From assembly GCF_040024445.1 (NCBI RefSeq), contig NZ_CP157276.1:4650001-4714000 (forward strand): DNA of 64,000 bases, in the 5' to 3' direction. The stretch comes from Prescottella soli (GTDB lineage Bacteria; Actinomycetota; Actinomycetes; Mycobacteriales; Mycobacteriaceae). This document shows, piece by piece, positions 49,142 to 57,908 of this stretch (position 1 is its first letter; every line of letters starts with the position of its first letter). The notes beneath the pieces are model-generated. The model was not told the origin of the DNA, ran no database searches, and saw only the letters and a list, made by a program, of their open reading frames with translations. Position numbers and translations under genes: made by a program.

Positions 49142-49878
49142 ACGCGGCGGAACTGGTGCTCGTCGCGCACGGCACCCGCAGCCGCGTCGGCGTCGGCGTC
49201 GACACCATCGCGGGTCTGGCCGATGCGGTAGCCGATCGGGTCGGTGCTGTGCGGACGGCGTTCGTCGACGTGCTGGGGCCGTCGCCGGCCGAGGTGCTCC
49301 GCGACACGAACCCGGTCGGACCCGTCGTTCTGGTCCCGGCCTTCCTGGCGTCCGGGTACCACGTCCACACCGACGTGCCGCGCGGCGTGATCGAGAGCGG
49401 GCATCCCCGGGTGACGGTCACCCGGGCGCTCGGGCCGCACCCCGCGCTGGCCAGGGTGCTGGGGGAGCGGCTGCGTGAATCCGGCTGGCGCGCAGGGGAT
49501 GCCGTTGTCCTGGCGGCGGCCGGCTCGTCGGATCCGCGGGCCCGCCACGACGTCCGGCGCGCCGCCGCGATGCTGTCGGCGCGCGTGCGGCGCGACGTCC
49601 CGGTCGCTTACATCGCGACCGGGACGCCGACCGTGCCCGAGACCGTGCAGCGCTTGCGCGCGGCGGGGGAGCGGCGCGTGTTCGTCGCGTCGTACCTGTT
49701 GGCTCCCGGTCTGTTCCACGCGCGGCTGCAACAGGCTGGGGCGGACGGGGTCGCGGCGCCGCTGGGCGCTCACCCGGCGGTCGTCGACCTCGTTGCCGAG
49801 AAGTTCTTTCTGGCGAACCCGCAGTCCCGGTTCAGCGGGCGAAACCCAACTGGCGTTCGGCGTTCGACAGCGCGCTGA
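49138..49878 (+). CDS. cbiX: Sirohydrochlorin chelatase (CbiX/SirB type)
   Basis: A 246-residue two-repeat CbiX-type chelatase. LVLVAHGTRS at the start holds the first active-site His, and VPAFLASGYHVHTDVP the second His pair. The second half repeats the fold (VVLAAAGSSDPRARHDVRRAA; ASYLLAPGLFHARL). In this context it most likely inserts iron into sirohydrochlorin to make siroheme for NirB. The GTG overlaps the nnaR stop. The last 47 bp overlap the convergent thioesterase gene. Confidence 0.9.
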   Translation: MNAAELVLVAHGTRSRVGVGVDTIAGLADAVADRVGAVRTAFVDVLGPSPAEVLRDTNPVGPVVLVPAFLASGYHVHTDVPRGVIESGHPRVTVTRALGPHPALARVLGERLRESGWRAGDAVVLAAAGSSDPRARHDVRRAAAMLSARVRRDVPVAYIATGTPTVPETVQRLRAAGERRVFVASYLLAPGLFHARLQQAGADGVAAPLGAHPAVVDLVAEKFFLANPQSRFSGRNPTGVRRSTAR

Positions 49879-50638
49879 CGATGCACGTGCCGATCGGGCC
49901 GCGTCGGTCGAACATCGTCGTGCTGCCGACGGCGATGCCGTCCACGCTGATGTGGTTGTCCGCCTCGAGGCCGATCTCCGGTCCTTCCGGCAGACGGGAC
50001 AGCGCCAGCGTCAGATCGGCGTTGATGAATCCGATTCCGGCGGTGCCCCAGTTGGTCATCAGGCTGGTGGTCTCGCCGACCATCGCGGCGCGCACGAACG
50101 GCGACGGTTCCTCGCCGGCGATCACCGGAATCTGATACTGCCACAATCGCTTTCGGCTCGATCCCTCGTGGTCGCCCAGCGACGGTGACCAGCCGGCCGG
50201 GTGGCCGTCACTGCCGATCCACGGATGCGACGGCGCCTGCAGCGGCTCGAGCAGGCTCAGGGGCGGCGGCTGCGGGCTGTCGGGTCGGGTCCACAGCTCG
50301 CCGGGTGGCTGTGCGGAGCGGCGCAGGAACACCACCGACGCGCGCGCCACGGCCTCCCCGTTCTGGACCACCTCCGCATCGGCGACACGGATGCGGTTGC
50401 CGTCGCGCACGCTGCGGGTGACCACGTGGAACTGCTCGGCCCGCGCCGGACGGAACAGGTCGACCGTCAGCCGTGCGGGAACGAACCCTTCCGCGCCGTG
50501 GGCGTCCTCGATCGCCCACGCGAGGACGCCGGTGATCGCCGGACCGTTGATCATGTCGGGCGACCACTTGCTGATGCCCATGTCCAGTGGGGCGAAACCG
50601 TCCCCGTCGCGCGTCAGGAACGCGATCGGCTCGTCCAT
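49832..50638 (-). CDS. Thioesterase family protein (double hot-dog, TesB-like)
   Basis: A 268-residue acyl-CoA thioesterase-like protein with two hot-dog halves (WSPDMINGPAITGVLAWAIED with ARLTVDLFRPA; MTNWGTAGIGFINADLTLALSRLPEGPEIGLEADNH). Many rhodococcal relatives are annotated only as thioesterase family. Substrate unknown. The ATG is at 50638. Its 3' end overlaps cbiX by 47 bp and it is divergent from R2lox across 256 bp. Confidence 0.82.
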   Translation of the reverse strand: MDEPIAFLTRDGDGFAPLDMGISKWSPDMINGPAITGVLAWAIEDAHGAEGFVPARLTVDLFRPARAEQFHVVTRSVRDGNRIRVADAEVVQNGEAVARASVVFLRRSAQPPGELWTRPDSPQPPPLSLLEPLQAPSHPWIGSDGHPAGWSPSLGDHEGSSRKRLWQYQIPVIAGEEPSPFVRAAMVGETTSLMTNWGTAGIGFINADLTLALSRLPEGPEIGLEADNHISVDGIAVGSTTMFDRRGPIGTCIVSALSNAERQLGFAR

Positions 50639-50894
50639 GTGCAGCTGTTCTCCTCACGTGCGGGTGATTCGTTCGTCTCTGGAACATACGACACCGAAAG
50701 TGACGGCGAGCACACCGCGGGGTCGGCGGGGAGTGTTTCTTGCGCATCGGTGTGCAGAAACTCGGCTCGACCCGGCCCGTGCCGGACTACGGTGAGAAAC
50801 GACCGGGCACGCTCGGCCCACCGACACATCCAAGTCCAGGACTCGGAGCGTGCGAGGCGGACGTCGGCGCAGGCGCCGGGAAGAAGGTTCTTCG

Positions 50895-51863
50895 ATGACC
50901 GCGAGATCAGTGGACAGGCAGGGCTTCAGTTCGCTCCGCCGGGGCGGGCTCAACTGGGACGCGTTTCCCCTCAGGCTGTTCGTGAAGGGCAACGCGAAAT
51001 TCTGGAATCCGGCCGACCTGGATTTCACGCAGGACGCCGAGGACTGGCAATCGCTCAGCGCCGAGGAGAGACGCAGCGCGACGTACCTGTGCACCCAGTT
51101 CATCGCCGGTGAGGAGGCCGTCACCGAGGACATCCAGCCGTTCATGAAGGCGATGGCGGCGGAGGGGCGGTTCGGCGACGAGATGTACCTGACGCAGTTC
51201 TGCTTCGAAGAAGCCAAGCACGTCGAGGTGTTCCGGCGGTGGATGGACACGGTGGGTCTCGACGGGGACCTCCACGAATACGTCGCCGAGAACCCGCACT
51301 ACCGCACCCTCTTCTACGAGGAGCTGCCGCGCTCGTTGCGGATTCTCGAGACCGATCCGAGTCCCGCCAACCAGATCCGGGCCTCCGTCACCTACAACCA
51401 CGTCATCGAGGGCAGCCTCGCGCTCACGGGCTACTACGCGTGGCAGCGAGTGTGCACCGAACGCGGAATCCTGCCCGGCATGCAGGAACTCGTCCGCCGC
51501 ATCGGGGACGACGAACGCCGGCACATGGCGTGGGGCACCTTCACGTGCCGCCGACACGTCGCCGCCGACGACCGCAACTGGGACCTCGTGCAGCAGCGGA
51601 TGGCGGAGCTGATGCCACACGCCCTGAACATGATCCAGTGGGTCGACGACCAGTTCGAGGAATCGCCGTTCGGCATCGACTCACAGGACTATCTGGTCTA
51701 TGCGGCGGACCGTGCGCAGCGGCGCCTCGGCGCGATCGAGTCGGCGCGGGGGCGGCCCGTCGAGGAGATCGACCTCGACTACTCGCCCGAGACGCTCGAG
51801 GACACGTTCGGCGCGGAGGACGCGGCGGTGTTCGCGGACGTCGCCGCCAAGTCGTCGATGTGA
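50895..51863 (+). CDS. R2-like ligand-binding oxidase (Mn/Fe, R2lox)
   Basis: A 322-residue ferritin-like oxidase. Metal ligands expected from the M. tuberculosis protein (Rv0233) are all found with an offset of five: Glu73, Glu106, His109, Glu172, Glu207 and His210. The unusual Val-Tyr ether cross-link pair corresponds to Val76 and Tyr167. These residues distinguish R2lox from ribonucleotide reductase R2. The natural reaction is unknown; the family binds a long-chain fatty acid and a heterodinuclear Mn/Fe site. The ATG at 50895 follows GAAGAAGG. Confidence 0.93.
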   Translation: MTARSVDRQGFSSLRRGGLNWDAFPLRLFVKGNAKFWNPADLDFTQDAEDWQSLSAEERRSATYLCTQFIAGEEAVTEDIQPFMKAMAAEGRFGDEMYLTQFCFEEAKHVEVFRRWMDTVGLDGDLHEYVAENPHYRTLFYEELPRSLRILETDPSPANQIRASVTYNHVIEGSLALTGYYAWQRVCTERGILPGMQELVRRIGDDERRHMAWGTFTCRRHVAADDRNWDLVQQRMAELMPHALNMIQWVDDQFEESPFGIDSQDYLVYAADRAQRRLGAIESARGRPVEEIDLDYSPETLEDTFGAEDAAVFADVAAKSSM

Positions 51864-51918
51864 GGGGCGTCTCCGTCTCAGAGATCGCTTAATCGCAGCG
51901 ACTACCGTTCGCGGACCT

Positions 51919-52950
51919 ATGAGTGAACACGACACCACCCGCCGTCGGCTCTCCACACGGCAGGTCGCAGCCTTCTTCGCCTTCTTCGTCGTCGCAGTGA
52001 CCGGCGTGGTCCTGTGGCTCACCCTGGGCAGGGCCGACGCGGAACAGGTCGTCGCGGCGCCGCCGTCGTCCGAGGCCTCGCCACCCGCTGCCGACGACGG
52101 CGCGGCGATCGCCAAGGCCCGCAGCAACCTCTCGCAGGCCAGCCTGCCGCTGTCGATGCTCAGCGCCGGCGTCGGCCAGTTGACGGACGGTGGACGGCAG
52201 CTCGACGACGGCGCCAACCAGCTCTCCGACGGACTCGGGCAGGCCCGCGACGGGGCACGGCAGCTGTCCGACGGCCTCACCGAACTGAGCGGTGGCGTCG
52301 GGCAGCTCGGTGACGGCGCCCGTCAGGTCAGTGGCGGAGTGGACGAGGTGGTGGACCGGCTCGCCGGACTGGGCGACAAGCAGGCGCAGGCCACGGCGTC
52401 GCTCCGGCAGGTCGCCGCGACGCTGGCGACGTCGGCGGATCCCGTCTCCCAGGGCGCCGCCGCCAAGGTCACCGACCTCGTCGGGCAGCTGGATTCGCAG
52501 GGCCTCGGCCCGGACACGCTCGCCCAGCTCGCGCTGTTGAAGGACGGTGCGCGACAGCTCTCGTACGAGCTCAACGCTCCGTCGGCGCAGTTCGTCAGCG
52601 GTGTCGGCCAGATCGCCGACGGCGCCCGGCAGCTGAGCGACGGGCTGGTCCTCCTCGACGACGGGGGCCGGGCGCTCGCGGACGGGACCGGGCAACTGGT
52701 CGACGGCGCGGCCCCGATCAGTGGCGTGGTCAAGGGGCTGTCGACGAACGTCGCCGACGCGTCGAAGGCGCTGCCGACGGCGAAGGCCCCGACGTCGGGC
52801 GACGGCGACCAGCCGCAGGCGGCGGTCCAGGACGAGTCGAGCGGAATGCCCGGTTGGGCGTATGCGGTTGCGGCGGTGGCGGTTCTGCTCGCGGCGGCCG
52901 TCGCGTGGGGCGCCTTCGTCCTGGGCCGCCGGTCCGCCGCGAAACCCTGA
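51919..52950 (+). CDS. Membrane protein with 7-residue G-x-x-Q-L-x-D repeats
   Basis: A 343-residue protein with transmembrane helices near 16-37 and 314-336. Between them are two blocks of heptads of the type GxxQLxD (about eight repeats from 78 to 138 and six from 230 to 275) separated by a helical stretch with regular small residues. Similar heptads occur in YhgE/Pip and some RND-associated proteins, where they form a long extracytoplasmic stalk. Function unknown. The ATG at 51919 is used. The MurJ-like gene follows 46 bp later. Confidence 0.75.
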   Translation: MSEHDTTRRRLSTRQVAAFFAFFVVAVTGVVLWLTLGRADAEQVVAAPPSSEASPPAADDGAAIAKARSNLSQASLPLSMLSAGVGQLTDGGRQLDDGANQLSDGLGQARDGARQLSDGLTELSGGVGQLGDGARQVSGGVDEVVDRLAGLGDKQAQATASLRQVAATLATSADPVSQGAAAKVTDLVGQLDSQGLGPDTLAQLALLKDGARQLSYELNAPSAQFVSGVGQIADGARQLSDGLVLLDDGGRALADGTGQLVDGAAPISGVVKGLSTNVADASKALPTAKAPTSGDGDQPQAAVQDESSGMPGWAYAVAAVAVLLAAAVAWGAFVLGRRSAAKP

Positions 52951-52996
52951 GCGCGCACGGGCGCCGCACCGCCGCGTCTCGAGGCACCATGGTCGG

Positions 52997-54583
52997 GTGA
53001 CGGTTTCTCAGAGCACGTTCGCTCGCGCGACCGGCGCCGTCGCCGTTGCGACGGCGGCAAGCCGGACAACGGGATTCGTACGCACCCTGGCACTGGCCGC
53101 GGTGTTGGGAACTGCCGCTGTCGGCGATGCCTACAACGGCGCGAACAGCCTGCCGAACATGGTGTACGAGCTGCTCCTCGGGGGAGTGATGAGCAGCGTC
53201 CTCATCCCGGTCCTGGCGCGTGCGCGGCTGCGTGGTCGGGCCTTTTCCCGAGTCCTCACCCAGCGCCTGTTGCTCGCGACGGTGCTCGGTGCCGCCGTGG
53301 TCACCGTGGCCGCGGTGCTGTGTGCCCCGTTGTTCGTCGGTGCGCTGGTCCCGGACGAGGAACAGTCCCGGTTGGCGACCGTGCTGGCCTACCTGTTGCT
53401 GCCGGAGATCTTCTTCTACGCGGTCGCCGCGACGGTGACGGCCGTGCTGAACACCCGCGACAGCTACGCGCCGGCGGCGTGGGCGCCGGTGGTCAACAAT
53501 CTGATCGTCCTCGCAATGGTGGGGGCCTTCGTGCTGATGCCGGGCCCGGTGACGTTGACGCCGTCGTCGATGACCACTGCCCAGGTGCTCGTCCTCGGCG
53601 TCGGCACCACCGTCGGGATCGTGGGACAGGCCGCGTGGGCCGTGGCCGCGCTGCGCCGAACGGGGTTCCGGTGGAGTTGGCGGGTGCGGCCGGTGCCGTA
53701 CACGTGGCGGCCGGTGCGTGTCGGTGGCAGGCTGCTCGGCTGGGTCGTGCTGTACGTCGCGATCAGTCAGGTGGGTGTCGCGTTCGTTCTGAAGACGGCC
53801 TTCAGCCACGGCGGTGTCTCGACCTACACCTACGCCGACCTGCTGTTCCAGGTCCCGTACGGCATCCTCGGGGTTTCGCTGTTGACCGTGCTCATGCCGC
53901 GCATCGCCCGTGCCGTCGCCGTCGGCGATCACGAGGCGCTGGTCGCCGACATGGGCCGCGCCGCCCGCTACTCGGTGGTCGCCCTGGTTCCCGCCGCCGT
54001 CGCGATGACCCTCCTGGGGCCGATGCTCACCACGGTGATGTTCGTCGGCCGCGTGGACGTGGACGCGGCCCGGCTCATCGGTGTCGCGCTCGCGGCGTCA
54101 GCGTTCGGACTCCCTCCGTTCGCCCTCGTCATGCTGCAGCTGCGGGTGTTCTACGCGGGCAACGACATGCGCACCCCGACGCTGATCAACGCCGCCATGG
54201 TGGCCACGAAGGTCGTGGTGGTCGCGCTCGGCGTCAGCCGTCTCCCGGACGAGGCGATCGCGGTGCTGCTGCCCGTCGCGAGCTCGCTGTCGTACTTCGT
54301 CGGGGCCGTCGTCGGGCACCTGGTCCTGCGTCGCCGCTACGGGCTTCTCGGCTTCCACACCGTCCTCGAGACGCTGTCCCGCGTGCTGTGGGCGTCGGTC
54401 GTGGCCGGGGTCGTGTGTGTCGCGGCCGTCGGACTGTCGCACCACCTCGTCGGCGACCCCAGGAAAGCCGCGGCGATCACCCTGCTGGCCGCCGTCGCAC
54501 TCGGGGTCCCGACGTTCCTGCTCGCCGCCGGCAGGATCGGGATCCCGGAGGTCCGTAACGCCAAGGCGCTCTTGGTCGGTTGA
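52997..54583 (+). CDS. MurJ/MviN-like lipid flippase
   Basis: A 528-residue, roughly 14-helix protein of the MOP superfamily. The N-terminal motif SRTTGFVRTLALAAVLGTAAVGDAYNGANSLPNMVYELLLGGVMSS is typical of MurJ/MviN, and repeats occur in the second half. Mycobacterial MurJ (MviN) carries an additional pseudokinase region and lies near the origin, so this protein is probably a paralogue acting on another polyprenyl-linked lipid (inference). GTG 52997. It ends 14 bp from the convergent DprE1-like gene. Confidence 0.85.
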   Translation: MTVSQSTFARATGAVAVATAASRTTGFVRTLALAAVLGTAAVGDAYNGANSLPNMVYELLLGGVMSSVLIPVLARARLRGRAFSRVLTQRLLLATVLGAAVVTVAAVLCAPLFVGALVPDEEQSRLATVLAYLLLPEIFFYAVAATVTAVLNTRDSYAPAAWAPVVNNLIVLAMVGAFVLMPGPVTLTPSSMTTAQVLVLGVGTTVGIVGQAAWAVAALRRTGFRWSWRVRPVPYTWRPVRVGGRLLGWVVLYVAISQVGVAFVLKTAFSHGGVSTYTYADLLFQVPYGILGVSLLTVLMPRIARAVAVGDHEALVADMGRAARYSVVALVPAAVAMTLLGPMLTTVMFVGRVDVDAARLIGVALAASAFGLPPFALVMLQLRVFYAGNDMRTPTLINAAMVATKVVVVALGVSRLPDEAIAVLLPVASSLSYFVGAVVGHLVLRRRYGLLGFHTVLETLSRVLWASVVAGVVCVAAVGLSHHLVGDPRKAAAITLLAAVALGVPTFLLAAGRIGIPEVRNAKALLVG

Positions 54584-54597
54584 GCGGCGGGGGCGCC

Positions 54598-56022
54598 TCA
54601 GTTCAGTTCGAGGCGGCGTCCCAGGTCGGAGAGGAACACGCCGTTCGGATCGATCCGCCGACGGATCGCCGTCCACTCGTCGACGCGTGGGTACATCGCC
54701 CGGAACGTCTCCGCCGTGGTGCGGGAGTCCTTGGCCGTGTACAGCCGGCCGCCGATCGCGAGAACCCGCCGGTCGAGTTCGCGCACGAGTTCGCCGACAC
54801 CCTTCCTGATCGGGAAGTCCAGACAGACGTTCCAGCCCTCGGTCGGGAAGGACAGTGGTGCCCGGTTGCCGCGGCCGAACATCTTGAGGACGTTGAGGAA
54901 GCTGACGTGCCCCGACGCCTGGACGTACCGGATGATCTGCTTGAACTCGTCGATCCGGCCGGGTGGAACCACGAACTGGTACTGCAGAAACCCTTTGGGG
55001 CCGTAGGCGCGATTCCATTGACCGAATCCGTCGAGGGGATGCAGGAACGTGGTGATGTTGTGGATCCTGCCGGTGTAGGTCGCACCCGTTCGGTAGTAGC
55101 CCTCGCTGAGGGCGGAGAACGTGAGCTTGTTCCCGAGACCGCCCGGGAAGACGTCCGGCAGTGTAAACAGCTGAGGCGCATCGAACTTCAGCGGTTCGCG
55201 GCGAAGTTCGGGAGGAAGCTCGTCGGCCCTGGCCAAGCGCCCCCGGGTGAAGTAGCCGCGCCCGAGCCGGGGTGGTGCGGAGATCGAGTCGAACCACCCG
55301 GCGCTGAAGTCGTGGCCGTCCTCCCAGCCGTCGAGGTGTAGATCCACCGTCTCGTCCAGGGACCGCGTCCGCGCGCCGTCCACCAGGAAGTACGCGGTCT
55401 CGGTGCGCTGCAGGCGCAGCTTCGCGCGCAGGATGATCCCGGTCAATCCGATGCCCGCGACGGTAGCCCAGAACAGCGCGCCGTCCGGATCGTCGGGTCC
55501 ACCGTCCGGGGCCAGGGTCAGTACCCGACCGTCCGCGACGAGCAGGCTCATCTCGACGACCTGATTGCCGAAACTGCCGGTGGAGTGGTGACTCTTGCCG
55601 TGGATGTCGTGGGCGATCGCACCGCCGACGGTGACCTGTCGAGTGCCGGGCAGGACAGGAACCCACAGGCCGAACGGCAGGCACGCCTTGATCAGGGTCT
55701 CGAGGCTGACGCCGGCGTCGACATCCGCGACGAGCGCCCGGTCGTCGATCGAGTGGATTCTGTCGATACCGGTCATGTCGATCGTCAATCCGCCACTGTT
55801 CTGGGCGGATTCGTTGTACGACCGGCCCAGCCCGCGTGCGATGACGCCGCGCCGCAGGTACGCGGGCTTGTCCGCATTCGCATCGGCGACCGCAGCCACC
55901 GCGTCGGCGAGAACGGCCGCGTCGTTCGTCGCGAGCACGTGGCCGTCGATCGGCGTCGTGCGTGTCCACCCCGTCAGCCGGCGGCGTTCGACCGGCAGGC
56001 TCGTCGCCGTTGTCTTCCCCAT
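54598..56022 (-). CDS. dprE1: DprE1-like FAD-dependent decaprenylphosphoryl-ribose oxidase
   Basis: A 474-residue FAD-binding oxidase of the vanillyl alcohol oxidase fold. It is close to M. tuberculosis DprE1 throughout: [45 protein letters not shown], the [20 protein letters not shown]-terminus, and GWNVCLDFP, in which Cys400 matches the residue attacked by benzothiazinones. DprE1 epimerises decaprenylphosphoryl ribose to arabinose with DprE2. No dprE2 is adjacent, so this may be a paralogue or a relocated single copy. ATG 56022 is used; a TTG at 56031 would add three residues. Confidence 0.85.
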   Translation of the reverse strand: MGKTTATSLPVERRRLTGWTRTTPIDGHVLATNDAAVLADAVAAVADANADKPAYLRRGVIARGLGRSYNESAQNSGGLTIDMTGIDRIHSIDDRALVADVDAGVSLETLIKACLPFGLWVPVLPGTRQVTVGGAIAHDIHGKSHHSTGSFGNQVVEMSLLVADGRVLTLAPDGGPDDPDGALFWATVAGIGLTGIILRAKLRLQRTETAYFLVDGARTRSLDETVDLHLDGWEDGHDFSAGWFDSISAPPRLGRGYFTRGRLARADELPPELRREPLKFDAPQLFTLPDVFPGGLGNKLTFSALSEGYYRTGATYTGRIHNITTFLHPLDGFGQWNRAYGPKGFLQYQFVVPPGRIDEFKQIIRYVQASGHVSFLNVLKMFGRGNRAPLSFPTEGWNVCLDFPIRKGVGELVRELDRRVLAIGGRLYTAKDSRTTAETFRAMYPRVDEWTAIRRRIDPNGVFLSDLGRRLELN

Positions 56023-56231
56023 GGCGGACAACGTACCTGCGTCCGCCAGGTAACCGGGTCGGGTACGAATTGTCGGGTGAATCTCGAGTCGGCGGCGCCG
56101 ATCCGGACACCCCGGGACGTTTCAGCCGGTATGGTCCTGGACCGATGCCGTGCTCAGGGGGGTGCTCGGCGCAGATCTACGACCGGCCGTGGGCACGTGG
56201 GGTGCAGGCCGCCAATGGGGAGGGTGTTCGC

Positions 56232-57272
56232 ATGAGGAATTCCGAGATCGGGCGCGGCCGGGTTCTGGCGGCCGCGGTGGTCGTGGCGGCCGCGTCGCTG
56301 CTCGCGGTGCCGGCCACGGCGTCCGCCGACAGCGGCACCGCCGCCGCCGCCGCCTTCGACGCGTCCGGCGCCCACCTGGTGAAGACGACCAAGAACTCCG
56401 ACCGCAAGGTCACCATCTCGGTGTACTCGCCGTCGATGGACCGCAACATCCCCCTCGAGGTCATCCTGCCCGCCGATCGCAGCCAGCCGCGCCCGACGCT
56501 GTACCTGATCAACGGTGCCGGCGGCGGCGAGGACTCGGCCACCTGGCAGCGCAACGCCGACGTCATGGACTTCTTCAAGGACAAGAACGTCAACGTCGTC
56601 ACCCCGCTCGAGGGCGCATTCAGCTACTACACCGACTGGCAGAAGGACGACCCGAAGCTCGGCCGCCAGAAGTGGCAGACGTTCCTGCTCGAGGAACTCC
56701 CGCCGGTCATCGACAAAGAGTTCGGCACCAACAAGGTGCAGTCCGTCGCCGCGATCTCGATGACCGCCACCTCGGTGCTCAACCTGGCGATCGCCAAGCC
56801 CGGCTTCTACAAGAGCGTGGGCTCGTACAGCGGCTGCGCCGAGACCAGCACGTGGGCCGGGCAGAACGCCATCAAGGTGGTGACCGGTATCCGCGGCGGC
56901 GTCGACGTCACCAACATGTGGGGCCCGCTCGACGGCCCCGGCTGGGTGCAGAACGATCCGGTCGTCAATGCCGAGAAGCTCCGCGGCACCCAGCTCTACA
57001 TCACCACCGGCTCCGGACTGCCCGGAGCCCACGAGCGGCTCGACGATCCCGGGATCGACGGGAAGGTCGGCGCTCTTGCGAACCAGGCCATCGTCGGCGG
57101 CGTGATCGAGGCGGCCACCAACTACTGCACCCACAACCTGGCGTACCGTCTCGCCGATCTGAAGATCCCGGCCACGTTCGACTTCCGTCCCGGCGGCACC
57201 CACTCGTGGGGCTACTGGAAGGACGACCTGCACAACTCCTGGCCGATGATCGCCCGGTCGATGGGGATCTGA
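56232..57272 (+). CDS. Antigen 85-like secreted esterase / mycolyltransferase
   Basis: A 346-residue exported alpha/beta hydrolase. A signal peptide (MRNSEIGRGR basic, hydrophobic to LAVPATASA) is followed by the mature protein. The nucleophile is in AAISMTATSVLNLA, corresponding to the GLSMAGSSA-type loop of antigen 85, and the catalytic His is in GGTHSWGYW. Antigen 85 proteins move mycolyl groups onto trehalose and arabinogalactan. The ATG is at 56232. The start of the nucleophile loop is Ala-Ile rather than Gly-Leu, so this is a divergent member. Confidence 0.87.
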   Translation: MRNSEIGRGRVLAAAVVVAAASLLAVPATASADSGTAAAAAFDASGAHLVKTTKNSDRKVTISVYSPSMDRNIPLEVILPADRSQPRPTLYLINGAGGGEDSATWQRNADVMDFFKDKNVNVVTPLEGAFSYYTDWQKDDPKLGRQKWQTFLLEELPPVIDKEFGTNKVQSVAAISMTATSVLNLAIAKPGFYKSVGSYSGCAETSTWAGQNAIKVVTGIRGGVDVTNMWGPLDGPGWVQNDPVVNAEKLRGTQLYITTGSGLPGAHERLDDPGIDGKVGALANQAIVGGVIEAATNYCTHNLAYRLADLKIPATFDFRPGGTHSWGYWKDDLHNSWPMIARSMGI

Positions 57273-57401
57273 CCCGTTCCCTCCCGGACCACCTGCCCGC
57301 TCCGACGGGTTGCGCTTTATACCTTTTGGTTGGTTTCATCGACTGCGCACGTGGTCGGGGAGACAGTGTGGTCGGGTAGGACATGGGGAGGGTCGGCAGT
57401 C

Positions 57402-57755
57402 ATGCCGTATCTGGGTTTGATCGTGATGGTCCTGTGGATCGTCTGTCTGGTGGACGTGATCGTCGCGGACGAGTACGCGGTTCGGAACATCCCGAAGGTC
57501 GGCTGGGTGATCGTGGTCCTGCTGCTGCCGTTGATCGGGTCGGTGCTGTGGCTCGTCGCCGGACGACCGGAGGGCGGTCTCGCCGCGCCTCGACGTCCGG
57601 TCGCGCCGTCGGCGTTCCCGGAGTACGAGCGCCCGGGTCGGCACATCGCGCAGGATTCGGTGACTGACGAGGAGTTCCTGCGACGCTGCCGCGAACGCGC
57701 CGAGGAGCAGCGCCGCATCGGTCGGGAGCAGCGTCGCGCGCAGTCCGGGGAGTAG
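57402..57755 (+). CDS. PLDc_N-domain small membrane protein
   Basis: A 117-residue protein with two transmembrane helices (about 2-20 and 31-52), the PLDc_N pattern NIPKVGWVIVVLLLPLIGSVLWLVAGRP, and an Arg/Glu-rich cytoplasmic tail (FLRRCRERAEEQRRIGREQRR). Function unknown. Its first part resembles the protein at 5123. The ATG at 57402 is used. Confidence 0.75.
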   Translation: MPYLGLIVMVLWIVCLVDVIVADEYAVRNIPKVGWVIVVLLLPLIGSVLWLVAGRPEGGLAAPRRPVAPSAFPEYERPGRHIAQDSVTDEEFLRRCRERAEEQRRIGREQRRAQSGE

Positions 57756-57794
57756 CTGTTTCGCGCGTTTCCGGTCCCGCGTGTCCTGTGGGAT

Positions 57795-57809
57795 TTCCGT
57801 CCACCGGAA
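57795..57809. promoter_or_regulatory. Small inverted repeat upstream of the KstD gene
   Basis: TTCCG-TCCAC-CGGAA, a perfect 5-bp dyad 100 bp before the kstD start. It does not match the KstR (TnnAACnnGTTnnA) or KstR2 operator from memory, so no regulator is proposed. Confidence 0.35.
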
Positions 57810-57908
57810 CATGACCTACGCCACAACGCCTTTCGGGATTAGCGTGTCGGTCCACCGGCCGGGCTGTGGTCCGGAATCGGATCGAGCGCGAGCAGGAGGC
57901 TTCCCTGA

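Noticed and set aside
57756-57908. KstR/KstR2 operator before the KstD gene
   Set aside because: No sequence matching TnnAACnnGTTnnA or the KstR2 motif was found; only an unrelated TTCCG-N5-CGGAA dyad.
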